Shown: positions 17,162 to 24,637, counted from the stretch's first letter. The stretch: DNA of 64,000 nucleotides from Prevotella sp. UBA4217 (GCA_002379425.1 DFTH01000004.1:73207-137206); one strand, 5' to 3'. The notes: a model not told the origin generated them from the sequence alone. Made by a program: numbers and translations.

Positions 17162-19597
17162 ATGAGAAGGAAATTGTTTTTTCTTACTGCTGCGGTCCTG
17201 ATGGGACTGACGGCGACAGCCCGTGAGCGGCAGAACTTCGACAAGGGCTGGCGGTTCATCCTGGCTGACTCAGCCCAGATGGCGAAGGCCGACTATAATG
17301 ACAGCGGCTGGCGCACGCTCGACGTGCCGCACGACTGGGCACGCGAGGGCGACTTCTTCGTGGGCAATCCCAGCGGAGCGGGTGGGGGAGCCCTGCCCGG
17401 TGGCATCGGCTGGTACCGCAAGCACTTTAGAATTGATTCTTCAACTCTTCAATTCTTCCTCGAGTTCGACGGCGTGTATATGAACTCCACCGTCTATGTC
17501 AATGGCGAGAAGGTGGGCTATCGTCCCTACGGCTACTCGAGTTTCGAGTACGACATCACGCCCTACGTGAAGGAGGGTGATAACGTGGTGGCCGTGAAGG
17601 TGGATAATAGTGACCAGCCCAACTCGCGCTGGTACAGTGGCTGTGGCATCTACCGCCATGTGTGGCTCACGACGACGGCACCGACGCATGTCGCGCACTG
17701 GGGAGTCTATGCCAATGCCGGTGTGGAGAAGGGTAAAGGCAAACTGGCCATCGAGGTGACGCTCGACGGCAAGGGCGAGGTGGAGAACACGCTGATAGCC
17801 CCTGATGGCAAGGTCGTCGGAAGGTCGAAGGGCCTGAAGTCGAGCATCACCGTCTCAAGGCCGATGCTCTGGTCGTGTGAGACTCCCCATATCTATAAGG
17901 TGCGCACGGACGTGAAGGTTGCTGGCAAGGTGGTGGATACCTACGAGACCACCACGGGCTTCCGTGCCTTCCGCTTCGACCCCGAGACGGGCTTCTGGCT
18001 CAATGGCAGGAACTTCAAACTGAATGGTGTCTGCGAGCATCACGACTTCGGATGCCTGGGTGCTGCCCTCAACGAGGATGCCCTGCATCGCAAACTCACC
18101 AGACTGAAGGCGATGGGCGTGAATTCCATCCGCAGTTCGCACAACCCGCCGGCTCCCGAACTGCTCAACATGTGCGACACCATGGGACTCATCGTGATGG
18201 ACGAGTCGTTTGACATGTGGCGGCGCAAGAAGACGCAGAACGACTATGCCCGTTTCTTCGACGAGTGGCATGAGCGCGACCTTAGCGACCTTATCCTCCG
18301 CGACCGCAACCACCCCTCGATCCTGATGTGGTCGATAGGCAACGAGGTGCTCGAGCAGTGGTCAAGCGCCGAGGCCGACACGCTGACGCTGGAGCAGGCC
18401 AACCTCATCCTGAACGCAGGCCATGATGCCTCGGCGCTGGCCAAGGACGGCGAACTCTCCGTACAGTCGCTCCTCACGCAGCATCTGGCGGACATCGTGA
18501 AGAGGTACGACACCTCGCGCCCTATTCTCGCCGGCTGTAATGAGCCGTCGCCCAATAACCACCTCTTCAAGAGCGGTGTCATCGATATCATCGGCTTCAA
18601 CTACCACCACCAGTGGGCGAAGGATGTGCCGCAGAACTTTCCCGGCAAGCCCTTCATCTTCTCGGAGAGTGTCAGTGCCTTGCAGACCAGGGGCTTCTAT
18701 AAGATGCCTTCCGACTCCATCACGTGGGCACCCCAGGAGTGGTGGCTCCCCTATACCGATCCCACCTATATGTGCTCGGCCTACGACAATTTCCATGCCT
18801 CCTGGAGTTCTACCCATGAGGAGACCTGGGACGTCATCAAGCACAACAACTTCGTGGGCGGACAGTATATCTGGACGGGCTGGGACTATCTCGGAGAGCC
18901 CACGCCCTACGGCTTCCCCGCCCGAAGCAGTTACTTCGGACTGATCGACCTGGCTGGCTTCCCCAAGGACTCCTACTATATGTATCAGAGCGAGTGGACG
19001 CAGAAGCCGATGCTGCACCTCTTCCCCCACTGGAACTGGATGCCGGGACAGACCATCGACCTCTGGGCCTATTATAACAATGCCGACGAGGTGGAACTCT
19101 TCGTCAACGGCAAGAGCCAGGGCGTGCGCCGCAAGACGGCGGAGCAGCCGGCGAAGCGCTATGAGATGCATAACCTGACCACCAGCCTCAATACGGAGTA
19201 TCATGTCGGCTGGCGCGTCACCTTTGAACCCGGTGAGGTGAAGGCCGTGAGCCGCAAGGATGGCAAGACGGTCTGCGAACAGGTGATCCGTACGGCCGGA
19301 CAGCCCGACCATATCCGCCTCTCCATCGACTATCAGGGCAAGGAGACCACCTTCGTGGCGGCAGAGGTCGTCGATAAGGACGGCAACCTCTGTCCGTGGG
19401 CAGAGGATCAGATTTGCTTCTCCGTTGACGGTGGTGCCACCATCCTTGGTACGGATAATGGTTGTCAGACCTCTATGGAACGGTTTACCTCGCCCCAGCG
19501 CAAGGCGTTCTTCGGCAAGTGCATGGTAGTCGTCAAGGGCAGGGGCGCTCTCACAGCGAAGTCAGTAACCCTCGCCCCCGCTCGTATTACGCTCTAA
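17162..19597 (+). CDS. GH2 beta-galactosidase-type glycoside hydrolase, exported
   Basis: The protein is about 811 aa. The start at 17162 is preferred because 'MRRKLFFLTAAVLMGLTATA' is a clean signal peptide; an in-frame ATG at 17144 is possible. The GH2 N-terminal sandwich ('NFDKGWRF', 'VPHDWA', 'WYSGCGIYRHVWL'), an Ig-like domain, a TIM barrel with acid/base Glu in 'MWSIGNEV' (near 395) and nucleophile Glu in 'IFSES' (near 502), and a C-terminal DUF4982/Ig-like region are present. The expected role is removal of terminal beta-galactose (or a related beta-glycoside) in the periplasm, consistent with trimming galactosylated xyloglucan side chains next to the GH31. It is co-transcribed with the GH31. 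Residues near 90-99 ('IDSSTLQFFL') derive from an AT-rich insert-like stretch (17431-17460). Confidence 0.88.
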   Translation: MRRKLFFLTAAVLMGLTATARERQNFDKGWRFILADSAQMAKADYNDSGWRTLDVPHDWAREGDFFVGNPSGAGGGALPGGIGWYRKHFRIDSSTLQFFLEFDGVYMNSTVYVNGEKVGYRPYGYSSFEYDITPYVKEGDNVVAVKVDNSDQPNSRWYSGCGIYRHVWLTTTAPTHVAHWGVYANAGVEKGKGKLAIEVTLDGKGEVENTLIAPDGKVVGRSKGLKSSITVSRPMLWSCETPHIYKVRTDVKVAGKVVDTYETTTGFRAFRFDPETGFWLNGRNFKLNGVCEHHDFGCLGAALNEDALHRKLTRLKAMGVNSIRSSHNPPAPELLNMCDTMGLIVMDESFDMWRRKKTQNDYARFFDEWHERDLSDLILRDRNHPSILMWSIGNEVLEQWSSAEADTLTLEQANLILNAGHDASALAKDGELSVQSLLTQHLADIVKRYDTSRPILAGCNEPSPNNHLFKSGVIDIIGFNYHHQWAKDVPQNFPGKPFIFSESVSALQTRGFYKMPSDSITWAPQEWWLPYTDPTYMCSAYDNFHASWSSTHEETWDVIKHNNFVGGQYIWTGWDYLGEPTPYGFPARSSYFGLIDLAGFPKDSYYMYQSEWTQKPMLHLFPHWNWMPGQTIDLWAYYNNADEVELFVNGKSQGVRRKTAEQPAKRYEMHNLTTSLNTEYHVGWRVTFEPGEVKAVSRKDGKTVCEQVIRTAGQPDHIRLSIDYQGKETTFVAAEVVDKDGNLCPWAEDQICFSVDGGATILGTDNGCQTSMERFTSPQRKAFFGKCMVVVKGRGALTAKSVTLAPARITL
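17431..17460 (+). repeat. AT-rich insertion-like stretch in GH2 gene
   Basis: The 30 bases hold 9 G+C within a gene of roughly 60-67 percent G+C. The opposite strand reads as short GAAGAATTGA-like repeats. It replaces a normally charged, variable loop of GH2 enzymes just before 'FLEFDGVYMNS'. Confidence 0.45.
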
Positions 19598-19980
19598 TGC
19601 GCGCAGGCGTATGTGTGCGCATGTAGAGAATTTGTCTGGTGAACGGTCAGGTGCGACATAGAAAGAGTCTTTTCTGGAATAGGAAGGCTGTTTTCTGAAT
19701 TCCCAAGGCTTGGGAACAAACTGAGAAGGCACTTTACAGATGTGAGGAGCCTCCTCACGTTTCTAAAGCGGCTCCTAATTTTCGTAGAGTGGCTCTTTTC
19801 TGGAGAAGAGTGCCTCCTGTCGATCAAGGTCGATCAAGGGGACAGGTCGCGTGATCTGGCAAAGCCAGTATCATGGACATGTCCCCTTGATTGACGTATA
19901 GTTGTCTTATCCAGAAAACATGTGTCCCACCTGTCCCATCTGTCCCTGCGCCGTGGACACGTAGGACAGGTGGGACACGT
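19598..19980. repeat. Non-coding cluster of palindromes and hairpins after GH2
   Basis: No gene is supported here. Palindromic elements in order: TGCGCGCA/TGTGCGCA (19598-19621); TTCCCAAG-G-CTTGGGAA (19700-19716); GTGAGGAG-C-CTCCTCAC (19742-19758); ATCAAGGGGACA (19833-19844)/TGTCCCCTTGAT (19880-19891) with an inner CTGGC-AAA-GCCAG stem; and a perfect 15-bp repeat GTGTCCCACCTGTCC (19922-19936)/GGACAGGTGGGACAC (19964-19978). A 10-bp tandem GTCGATCAAG precedes the fourth element. The first hairpin may end the GH2 transcript although it lacks a T tract. Confidence 0.7.
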
Positions 19981-20072
19981 ATTTTCGGCTTATCCCTACT
20001 ACCACGCCCGCGCGCGAGGCGCACCGTTCATGACTCCTTATGACATTTTCGAATCAGATTAACACTATTTAA

Positions 20073-20113
20073 GGGGGGGGGTACACAATTTAACAGAATT
20101 CTTTGTACCTTTG
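20073..20113 (+). promoter_or_regulatory. Fimbrillin-operon promoter with upstream G9 tract
   Basis: The -7 box TACCTTTG is at 20106-20113. A run of nine G (20073-20081) ends 24 bp before it, exactly where the -33 region begins. Homopolymer length change here could alter promoter strength. Confidence 0.6.
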
Positions 20114-20188
20114 CGACGTAAAAGCGCTCAATTAATCCAACGAACCCATTAAAATCGTACAGAATCATTCAAATAAATAAACCAGACA

Positions 20189-20314
20189 ATGACAAGAATT
20201 AGCGAGAAACGAAAGTACGAGAAGCCCTCGATGAGGGTGTTCGAGTTGAGACAACAGCCCCAGTTGCTGGCTGGCAGCGGAGAGAGAAGCCCCTACGAAC
20301 CGACTGAGTGGTAG
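20189..20314 (+). CDS. 41-residue peptide with 'QLLAGSG' motif
   Basis: The ATG at 20189 opens a 41-codon frame ending TAG at 20314, 75 bp downstream of a good -7 box. The protein begins 'MTRISEKRKYEKPSMRVFEL', is followed by 'RQQPQLLAGSG', and ends 'YEPTEW'. From memory, short Prevotella/Bacteroides proteins of the form 'M..KYEKP...VFEL....LLAGSG' often sit just before fimbrillin-like lipoprotein genes, as here (31 bp gap). It has no signal peptide or membrane segment. Function is unknown; the charged N-terminal half with a Gly-rich 'LLAGSG' resembles a leader peptide with a processing-like site, but no processing enzyme is adjacent. Coding status rests on promoter position, context and family pattern. 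Confidence 0.7.
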   Translation: MTRISEKRKYEKPSMRVFELRQQPQLLAGSGERSPYEPTEW

Positions 20315-20345
20315 GAAGTATTAACCCTTTAAAAACTGAACGACA

Positions 20346-22457
20346 ATGAAAAGAAAGAATTATATCATCAGTCTGGCTTCGGCTCTCTTGATGGGCACCA
20401 TGACTATGAGTCTGACAGCCTGTTCCAGCGAGGATATCGTCGCTAATAATACTCAGCAGCCCGCCCAGGGCGAGGTGCGCACCTATACCGTCAGCATCCC
20501 CGCCACCTTCAGCGACAACGCCGGCACCCGCGCCGTGGCGTTCGACAACAGCGGCTCCACCCCCGCTATCACCACGAAGTTCGTGGAAGGCGAGAAGGTC
20601 TATGTCTATAATAATACCACTTCGGCTCTGCTCGAAGGCTACCTCGTGGTGAAGAACGTCAGCGCCGACATGAAGTCGTGCGAACTCCAGGGGCAGTTGA
20701 CGGGTACAGGTACAATCAACCCCGACGATGAGGTCGAGCTGCTCTATAACCTGAACAAAATCAACTCCCCTGTAAGCAGCGTGAATGATTTCTACTATAA
20801 TTATTCTACTCAGGACGGTACGGCAGCATCGTGTGTGGATGGCGCCAAGGCCACGATGAAGGTGAAGGCAATCGACGCCAGCAACAATTATAAGATGACT
20901 TTCTATGCCGTGGGCGATGAGACAACGAAGACTCAGGCCAAGGCTGTGTTCGCTAACCTGCAGTCGATGTTCCGCTTCAACTTCACCGACGGCAACAACC
21001 CCATTAAGGTGAAGACGCTGAACATCCAGTCCTGGAAAGCTGCTATTGCTAATAGGTTTTGCCCGATGTGTTCTTATCAATATGTACGTCTTTATGAAGG
21101 AATTAATGTCACCCCAACCAATGCCACTGACGACTACCTTTACGTGGGGCTGTGCATCAACGAGGCCAATGCTGCTGACGATGTGCTTTACTTCTGCGTG
21201 ACCGACGACAATGATAATGCGTACATTGGAACGAAGGCTGCGCCCGCCGGAGGCTTCGAAAACGGCAAGTATTATTACAGCACTTCACCTATCGCCTTGG
21301 AGAAGCCGTCAGCACCCACCATCACCTGGACGAATCCCTCATCGCCAGTGGCTGCCAATGCCAGCCTCATTTACGCCTTCACTGCAGTAACCGATTTTGA
21401 CATCACTATCGCCAACGCCGATGGTAAGGACTTCTGCAGCGGCTATGCTTTCGACATCGCAAGTTCTGGCGCTAAGGGCACCATCAGACTCCACAACCTC
21501 AATGCCCGATGGAACAGCGGCAACCCATCCACTCCATTTATTATGGGGAGTAGTGACTTTGTCGTTGAGTTAACAGGCACAAACAGCATCACCACCAATG
21601 CCTCTTTTTGCATTCAAAGTGGAGGTAATCTTAATCTCAGATGCACTGGCGCAAGCGCAACGCTCAAAGTTACATCAGAAGTAGATTATTTTTGTGGTAT
21701 TGTCGGCGCCTCTAACTATCAGTTAACCTCTTCTAGTGATCCTGGTTATAATGATTACCTGACGACCACGGAACTAGATGTAACCTCGCAGCTCGCCGCC
21801 CCGGGCTACACCGTTACCCGCAGCGCCCGCACCGACAATGCCGACGGCACCTACACCTGGACCTACACCGTGGCAGTGGCACCATCATACCCCACACTCT
21901 CTGCTGCCACGACGGCTGACCATGGCAAGGTGGTGTGCGCCGATGGCCATCTGCACGACGCGAAGACTGCCGTGCCCACAGGCTGCACCGCAGTGGGCAT
22001 CCTGGGCAAAGTGACGGAGACGGGTCACGGTCTGATTCTCGCCCTGAAGAACGCAGCGCAGCAGGAATGGAGCACCATCAACGGCTGGGCATCTGTGGAC
22101 ACATACGCCAGCACCACGCTGAAGGTGCTGCCCGACGCTGACGCCCTCGGCACTAACCTGACAAGTTACACCACGCTGGGCGGCAAGAACGTGTCGAACT
22201 GGGCGTTGGCACAGAAGAGCGACTACGAGGCGATATTCACCAACCTCGGCTCGACAATGAGTGGTAGTAATGGCATGACTTACGACGGCAAAGTGAATGC
22301 CTATATCACTATAGGTGTCGGCGGTACGGAAATATCTGGCAACTATTGGTCTGCTACGGAGAGCGCTGGCGACGGCGTGTGGGGCTTCGCCAATGATTCT
22401 TGGCTCCCCCTCAGTAAGTCGAGTACCGGTAGTGTCAGGCCAGTGCTCGGCTTCTGA
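20346..22457 (+). CDS. Fimbrillin-family surface lipoprotein with Fib_succ-type C-terminal domain
   Basis: The 703-aa protein has a lipoprotein signal ('MTMSLTACSSEDIV'). The N-terminal third resembles Bacteroidales fimbrillin/Mfa-like proteins ('AGTRAVAFDNSG', 'VYVYNN', 'FANLQSMFRFNFTD'). A central beta-rich region ('LIYAFTAVTDFDITIANADG') follows. The C-terminal domain contains 'HLHDAKTAVPTGCTAVGILG' and ends 'GSVRPVLGF' after 'YWSATES', a pattern common in large Prevotella surface proteins (DUF1566/Fib_succ_major type). It is likely exported and surface anchored, possibly as a minor fimbrial or adhesin component. It shares a promoter with the 41-aa peptide gene and ends at a strong terminator. 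Ligand and assembly partners are not visible. Confidence 0.8.
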   Translation: MKRKNYIISLASALLMGTMTMSLTACSSEDIVANNTQQPAQGEVRTYTVSIPATFSDNAGTRAVAFDNSGSTPAITTKFVEGEKVYVYNNTTSALLEGYLVVKNVSADMKSCELQGQLTGTGTINPDDEVELLYNLNKINSPVSSVNDFYYNYSTQDGTAASCVDGAKATMKVKAIDASNNYKMTFYAVGDETTKTQAKAVFANLQSMFRFNFTDGNNPIKVKTLNIQSWKAAIANRFCPMCSYQYVRLYEGINVTPTNATDDYLYVGLCINEANAADDVLYFCVTDDNDNAYIGTKAAPAGGFENGKYYYSTSPIALEKPSAPTITWTNPSSPVAANASLIYAFTAVTDFDITIANADGKDFCSGYAFDIASSGAKGTIRLHNLNARWNSGNPSTPFIMGSSDFVVELTGTNSITTNASFCIQSGGNLNLRCTGASATLKVTSEVDYFCGIVGASNYQLTSSSDPGYNDYLTTTELDVTSQLAAPGYTVTRSARTDNADGTYTWTYTVAVAPSYPTLSAATTADHGKVVCADGHLHDAKTAVPTGCTAVGILGKVTETGHGLILALKNAAQQEWSTINGWASVDTYASTTLKVLPDADALGTNLTSYTTLGGKNVSNWALAQKSDYEAIFTNLGSTMSGSNGMTYDGKVNAYITIGVGGTEISGNYWSATESAGDGVWGFANDSWLPLSKSSTGSVRPVLGF

Positions 22458-22480
22458 CCGTAAACTCACATCTCCCGTGA

Positions 22481-22540
22481 GTCAAGACGAAACATTACAA
22501 ACCTCACTGCCCGGACGGCGGGCGGTGAGGCTCTTTTTTT
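22481..22540 (+). repeat. 60-bp direct repeat, copy 1, containing terminator
   Basis: Begins GTCAAGACGAAACATTACAA and runs through the hairpin and T tract. It matches copy 2 at 22761-22820 at 57 of 60 positions; the hairpin's base pairing is kept with wobble changes. Confidence 0.9.
22502..22540 (+). terminator. Terminator of fimbrillin operon
   Basis: CCTCACTGCCCG (22502-22513)/CGGGCGGTGAGG (22519-22530), 12 bp with one wobble, then CTCTTTTTTT. Confidence 0.9.
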
Positions 22541-22546
22541 GCTGTG

Positions 22547-22573
22547 CTCACAAAGTGTCAGACACTTTGTGAG
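22547..22573. repeat. REP-like palindrome, copy 1
   Basis: Perfect 13-bp arms CTCACAAAGTGTC / GACACTTTGTGAG around a single central A. Confidence 0.85.
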
Positions 22574-22597
22574 GTCACTTGCTCATCTACTTTTCAG

Positions 22598-22624
22598 CTC
22601 ACAAGGTGTCTGACACTTCGTGAG
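22598..22624. repeat. REP-like palindrome, copy 2
   Basis: CTCACAAGGTGTC-T-GACACTTCGTGAG is the same 27-bp element as copy 1 with a few changes, 24 bp after it. Confidence 0.8.
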
Positions 22625-22647
22625 GCCCGGCAACAACAAACCCTAAG

Positions 22648-22685
22648 CCCCGCACTGCACAGGCGCAAGGCTCGGCAGTGCGGGG
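22648..22685. terminator. Hairpin, possible terminator
   Basis: Perfect 11-bp stem CCCCGCACTGC (22648-22658)/GCAGTGCGGGG (22675-22685), followed by CATCTTTT. No gene directly precedes it on the plus strand apart from the already terminated fimbrillin operon. The stretch up to 22760 also has a tandem AGTATATTAAAGC (22723 and 22746 region). I see no gene in 22458-22892. Confidence 0.5.
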
Positions 22686-22760
22686 CATCTTTTCGGCCCT
22701 GCGCAGAGGGGCGCTTCGGTTTAGTATATTAAAGCGAAGCGGTTCAGTATATTAAAGCAA

Positions 22761-22820
22761 GTCAAGACGAAACATTACAAACCTCACTGCCCGGACGATG
22801 GGCGGTGAGGTTCTTTTTTT
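22761..22820 (+). repeat. 60-bp direct repeat, copy 2, containing terminator
   Basis: Second copy of the repeat at 22481-22540, including CCTCACTGCCCG...GGGCGGTGAGG and TTCTTTTTTT. No plus-strand gene lies between the two copies. Confidence 0.9.
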
Positions 22821-22892
22821 GTCGAAGAATCGAGCATGAAGTGAGGTATTAGATATTAATGCAAATTCGTTGCTTGTTTATTTTGAAAGAAC

Positions 22893-23279
22893 TTACGAGG
22901 CCAGTCCCCGTGAGTTTATTAGTTGGCATTTAGATGATGCGCTGATGGAGGAGGTGAGGCCACGTATCAGTAAGGATGTTGCACTGACCGAAACTGGTTT
23001 ATCAGGCATCGTGAACGAATAAGCCCCATTAACATCAGGTGTCAGCGTGTGGTTACTACCGTCGTTATAGTTTACAACACCGATATCATAGTAAGGATCT
23101 GCTGTAATAGCCAAAGGGATAGTCTGGCTGGTTCCTTTGACCCAGAAATTACTACAACTATCGGAACCGTGAACAATATCATCGGCAATAGTGATGCTAT
23201 GACCTATTGATGCTGTGAGGATAAGTCCTTCGCTGTCCCAAACCCAAACCTCAGTGCCCGCATCAAAATGTAGCAGCAT
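22893..23279 (-). pseudogene. C-terminal fragment of a Bacteroidales surface protein
   Basis: The minus-strand frame from an ATG at 23279 encodes 128 aa, with 'GTEVWVWDSEGLILTAS', 'DPYYDIGVVNYNDG' and 'YSFTMPDKPVSVSATSLL'. The last part is the beta-repeat ending seen in large Prevotella fimbrillin or leucine-rich surface proteins. It has no signal peptide, promoter or N-terminal domain, and the frame upstream runs out of phase through the small membrane-peptide gene. It reads as the tail of a lost gene. Translation from the internal ATG as part of the small-peptide transcript is possible but unproven. Confidence 0.5.
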
Positions 23280-23340
23280 ATACTCTCCTGTGCTGCTGAC
23301 ACCAACGGGCACTGAGCCTGCACGCTCCGGGCGCAGGCTA

Positions 23341-23469
23341 TCAGTTGTGGCCTTTGCTGTGCCCTGCCTGGATGTTCTGCCAGCAGGCACGGAAGAAGAG
23401 GAAAATGCCCAGGGCGACGAGCCCGATGAGAATGTACTCCAGCGGTGTGAGCGACAATAATACTGTCAT
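23341..23469 (-). CDS. 42-residue single-pass membrane peptide
   Basis: A minus-strand ATG (23469) opens 42 codons ending TGA (23341). The sequence 'MTVLLSLTPLEYILIGLVAL' continues with 'GIFLFFRACWQNIQ' and a short hydrophilic end 'AGHSKGHN'. This gives one hydrophobic helix (about 10-26) followed by basic residues, so an N-out/C-in or inner-membrane peptide is likely. A perfect -7 box (TAACTTTG, 23507-23500) lies 30 bp before the ATG, the same spacing as for other genes here. I do not recognise the family. Toxin-like hydrophobic peptide, respiratory-complex subunit or accessory factor are all open; there is no informative neighbour. Confidence 0.65.
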   Translation of the reverse strand: MTVLLSLTPLEYILIGLVALGIFLFFRACWQNIQAGHSKGHN

Positions 23470-23499
23470 GGCTATGCGAAATCTTAATGGTTTTGCGTG

Positions 23500-23507
23500 C
23501 AAAGTTA
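23500..23507 (-). promoter_or_regulatory. -7 box of small membrane-peptide gene
   Basis: TAACTTTG on the minus strand, 30 bp upstream of the ATG at 23469. A perfectly spaced -33 box is not obvious. Confidence 0.6.
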
Positions 23508-23625
23508 CGGAGATTCAGGCAAACAAGGCATTGATAATTATCCATGCATCTTGCAAACAGCCTGTAAGTTTCTTGCAAATAGTCCACGAAGACATTGAAA
23601 ATTGTCCACGGCGTGCAAGAAACCA

Positions 23626-23664
23626 TAAAAAAACTCCGATTTCATCGGGAAATGAAATCGGAGT
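23626..23664 (-). terminator. Terminator for the 83-aa protein gene
   Basis: Perfect 13-bp inverted repeat ACTCCGATTTCAT (23633-23645)/ATGAAATCGGAGT (23652-23664). Read on the minus strand it is followed by seven T. Confidence 0.9.
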
Positions 23665-23688
23665 AAGGAAATATGTTATGCTTGAATG

Positions 23689-23940
23689 TTATACGGCATA
23701 CTTACCCTCGTAGATAGAGTGAATGTCTTCTAAGATGAGTTTTTCCAACTCCTGAGGAGTCAAATCGCGATTTATTTCAGGCAGCGATGGGGCAATCTCA
23801 TAGAGTGAAGGGTCTGCATAGTTTATATCAAGGTCTTCTTGCCCGTCAACCTGCACAAACAACCCCGTACTAAGCAGTGCAGCCAACTTTTCGCGTGCCA
23901 CCTTGTCTTTTTGGTTGAAGGATAATGTCACTGTACACAT
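23689..23940 (-). CDS. Conserved small protein of unknown function (83 aa)
   Basis: The start is ATG at 23940 ('MCTVTLSFNQKDKVAREKLA'); the -7 box TAACTTTG at 23974-23967 supports it. The protein has an N-terminal beta strand, a helix with 'AALLSTGLFVQV', an acidic middle, and a C-terminal helix 'LTPQELEKLILEDIHSIYEG'. Short Bacteroidales proteins starting 'M.TVTLSFN....A...L..LL..GLF' are common and unassigned; some sit in toxin-antitoxin-like pairs, but no toxin gene is next to it. Own promoter and strong terminator indicate a monocistronic, expressed gene. Cytoplasmic, no signal peptide. Confidence 0.7.
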   Translation of the reverse strand: MCTVTLSFNQKDKVAREKLAALLSTGLFVQVDGQEDLDINYADPSLYEIAPSLPEINRDLTPQELEKLILEDIHSIYEGKYAV

Positions 23941-23966
23941 AACCAATGATACTTGATGTTTGGCCG

Positions 23967-23974
23967 CAAAGTTA
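23967..23974 (-). promoter_or_regulatory. -7 box for 83-aa protein gene
   Basis: TAACTTTG on the minus strand, 26 bp before the ATG at 23940. Confidence 0.65.
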
Positions 23975-24015
23975 CAACAATTTCTTGATATTTACAAGAG
24001 AATCTTGGAAAAACT

Positions 24016-24550
24016 TCACTCCTGTCGCTCGAACTTCTGCTTGGCGCGATAGTAGGAGTTGTACGACGAGTAGCCGGAGGCGATAGCGGCCGACTCCTTG
24101 GTCTCGTTGGGGTGCTGGGCCTGGTACTGCTCGAAGTGAGCGAGGCGCAGACCGTTGGTGTATGCAGCAAAGGAGCCGAAACGACGGTTGAAGGTGATCG
24201 AGACGTAGGAACGGCCCGTCTGACAGTGGCTCACCACGTCGTCAATCTTCAGGTGGGGATTCAGGTAGGCCTGCTGGTCTTTGACGTAAGCCTCAATCTC
24301 GATGGCGGTCTGGTTGATGAGTTCCTCTTGGTTGCAATACGATGTTGCCTGCGGAGAGGAGCACGTTCTGCACAGCCATCATCACGGGGGAGTCGAGGAT
24401 GTAGGCAGGCCATATCAGCGGCACGTAATAGACTGGGGCAAGCCATACGCGGCGGGCATAGTCGGCAGGGAAGTCGTCGGGGTTGGAGTAGTTCTGGTCG
24501 CGGTTCGGTAGAGAGATTGAGCAATAAAAAGATTTGTGTTCAAAGAACAC
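24016..24550 (-). pseudogene. AraC-family regulator remnant, frameshifted
   Basis: Two minus-strand frames join near 24,330. The first (from about 24,550) encodes a hydrophobic segment 'LAPVYYVPLIWPAYILD' ending 'LLSAGNIVLQ'. The second continues 'QEELINQTAIEIEAYVKDQQ', 'NPHLKIDDVV', 'GRSYVSITFNRRFG' and 'IASGYSSYNSYYRAKQKF', which is the double helix-turn-helix of AraC regulators of the membrane-anchored Bacteroidetes type. One frame change and the loss of the usual multi-helix N-terminus suggest decay. The apparent start is GTG and lies only a few bases from a -7 box (24563-24556), so there is no normal translation start. A sequencing indel could explain the frameshift but not the short N-terminus. 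Confidence 0.6.
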
Positions 24551-24555
24551 GTGTG

Positions 24556-24563
24556 CAAAGATA
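24556..24563 (-). promoter_or_regulatory. -7 box facing the AraC remnant
   Basis: TATCTTTG on the minus strand just upstream of the remnant frame. It may be a relic promoter or produce a near-leaderless transcript. Confidence 0.45.
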
Positions 24564-24637
24564 CGAATTTTCGTTGAATTAGAACACGAAAATCACATTT
24601 TTCTGCATGAAGATGTGGAAGTTTGGAATAAAATGGC

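Noticed and set aside
22544-22732. Short plus-strand frame over the palindromes
   Set aside because: It is made of the two REP-like palindromes and a hairpin, with no promoter or protein-like composition.
22541-22760. CRISPR-like spacing of the repeated palindromes
   Set aside because: Only two copies, palindromic and imperfect, with no cas genes; better explained as REP-like elements.
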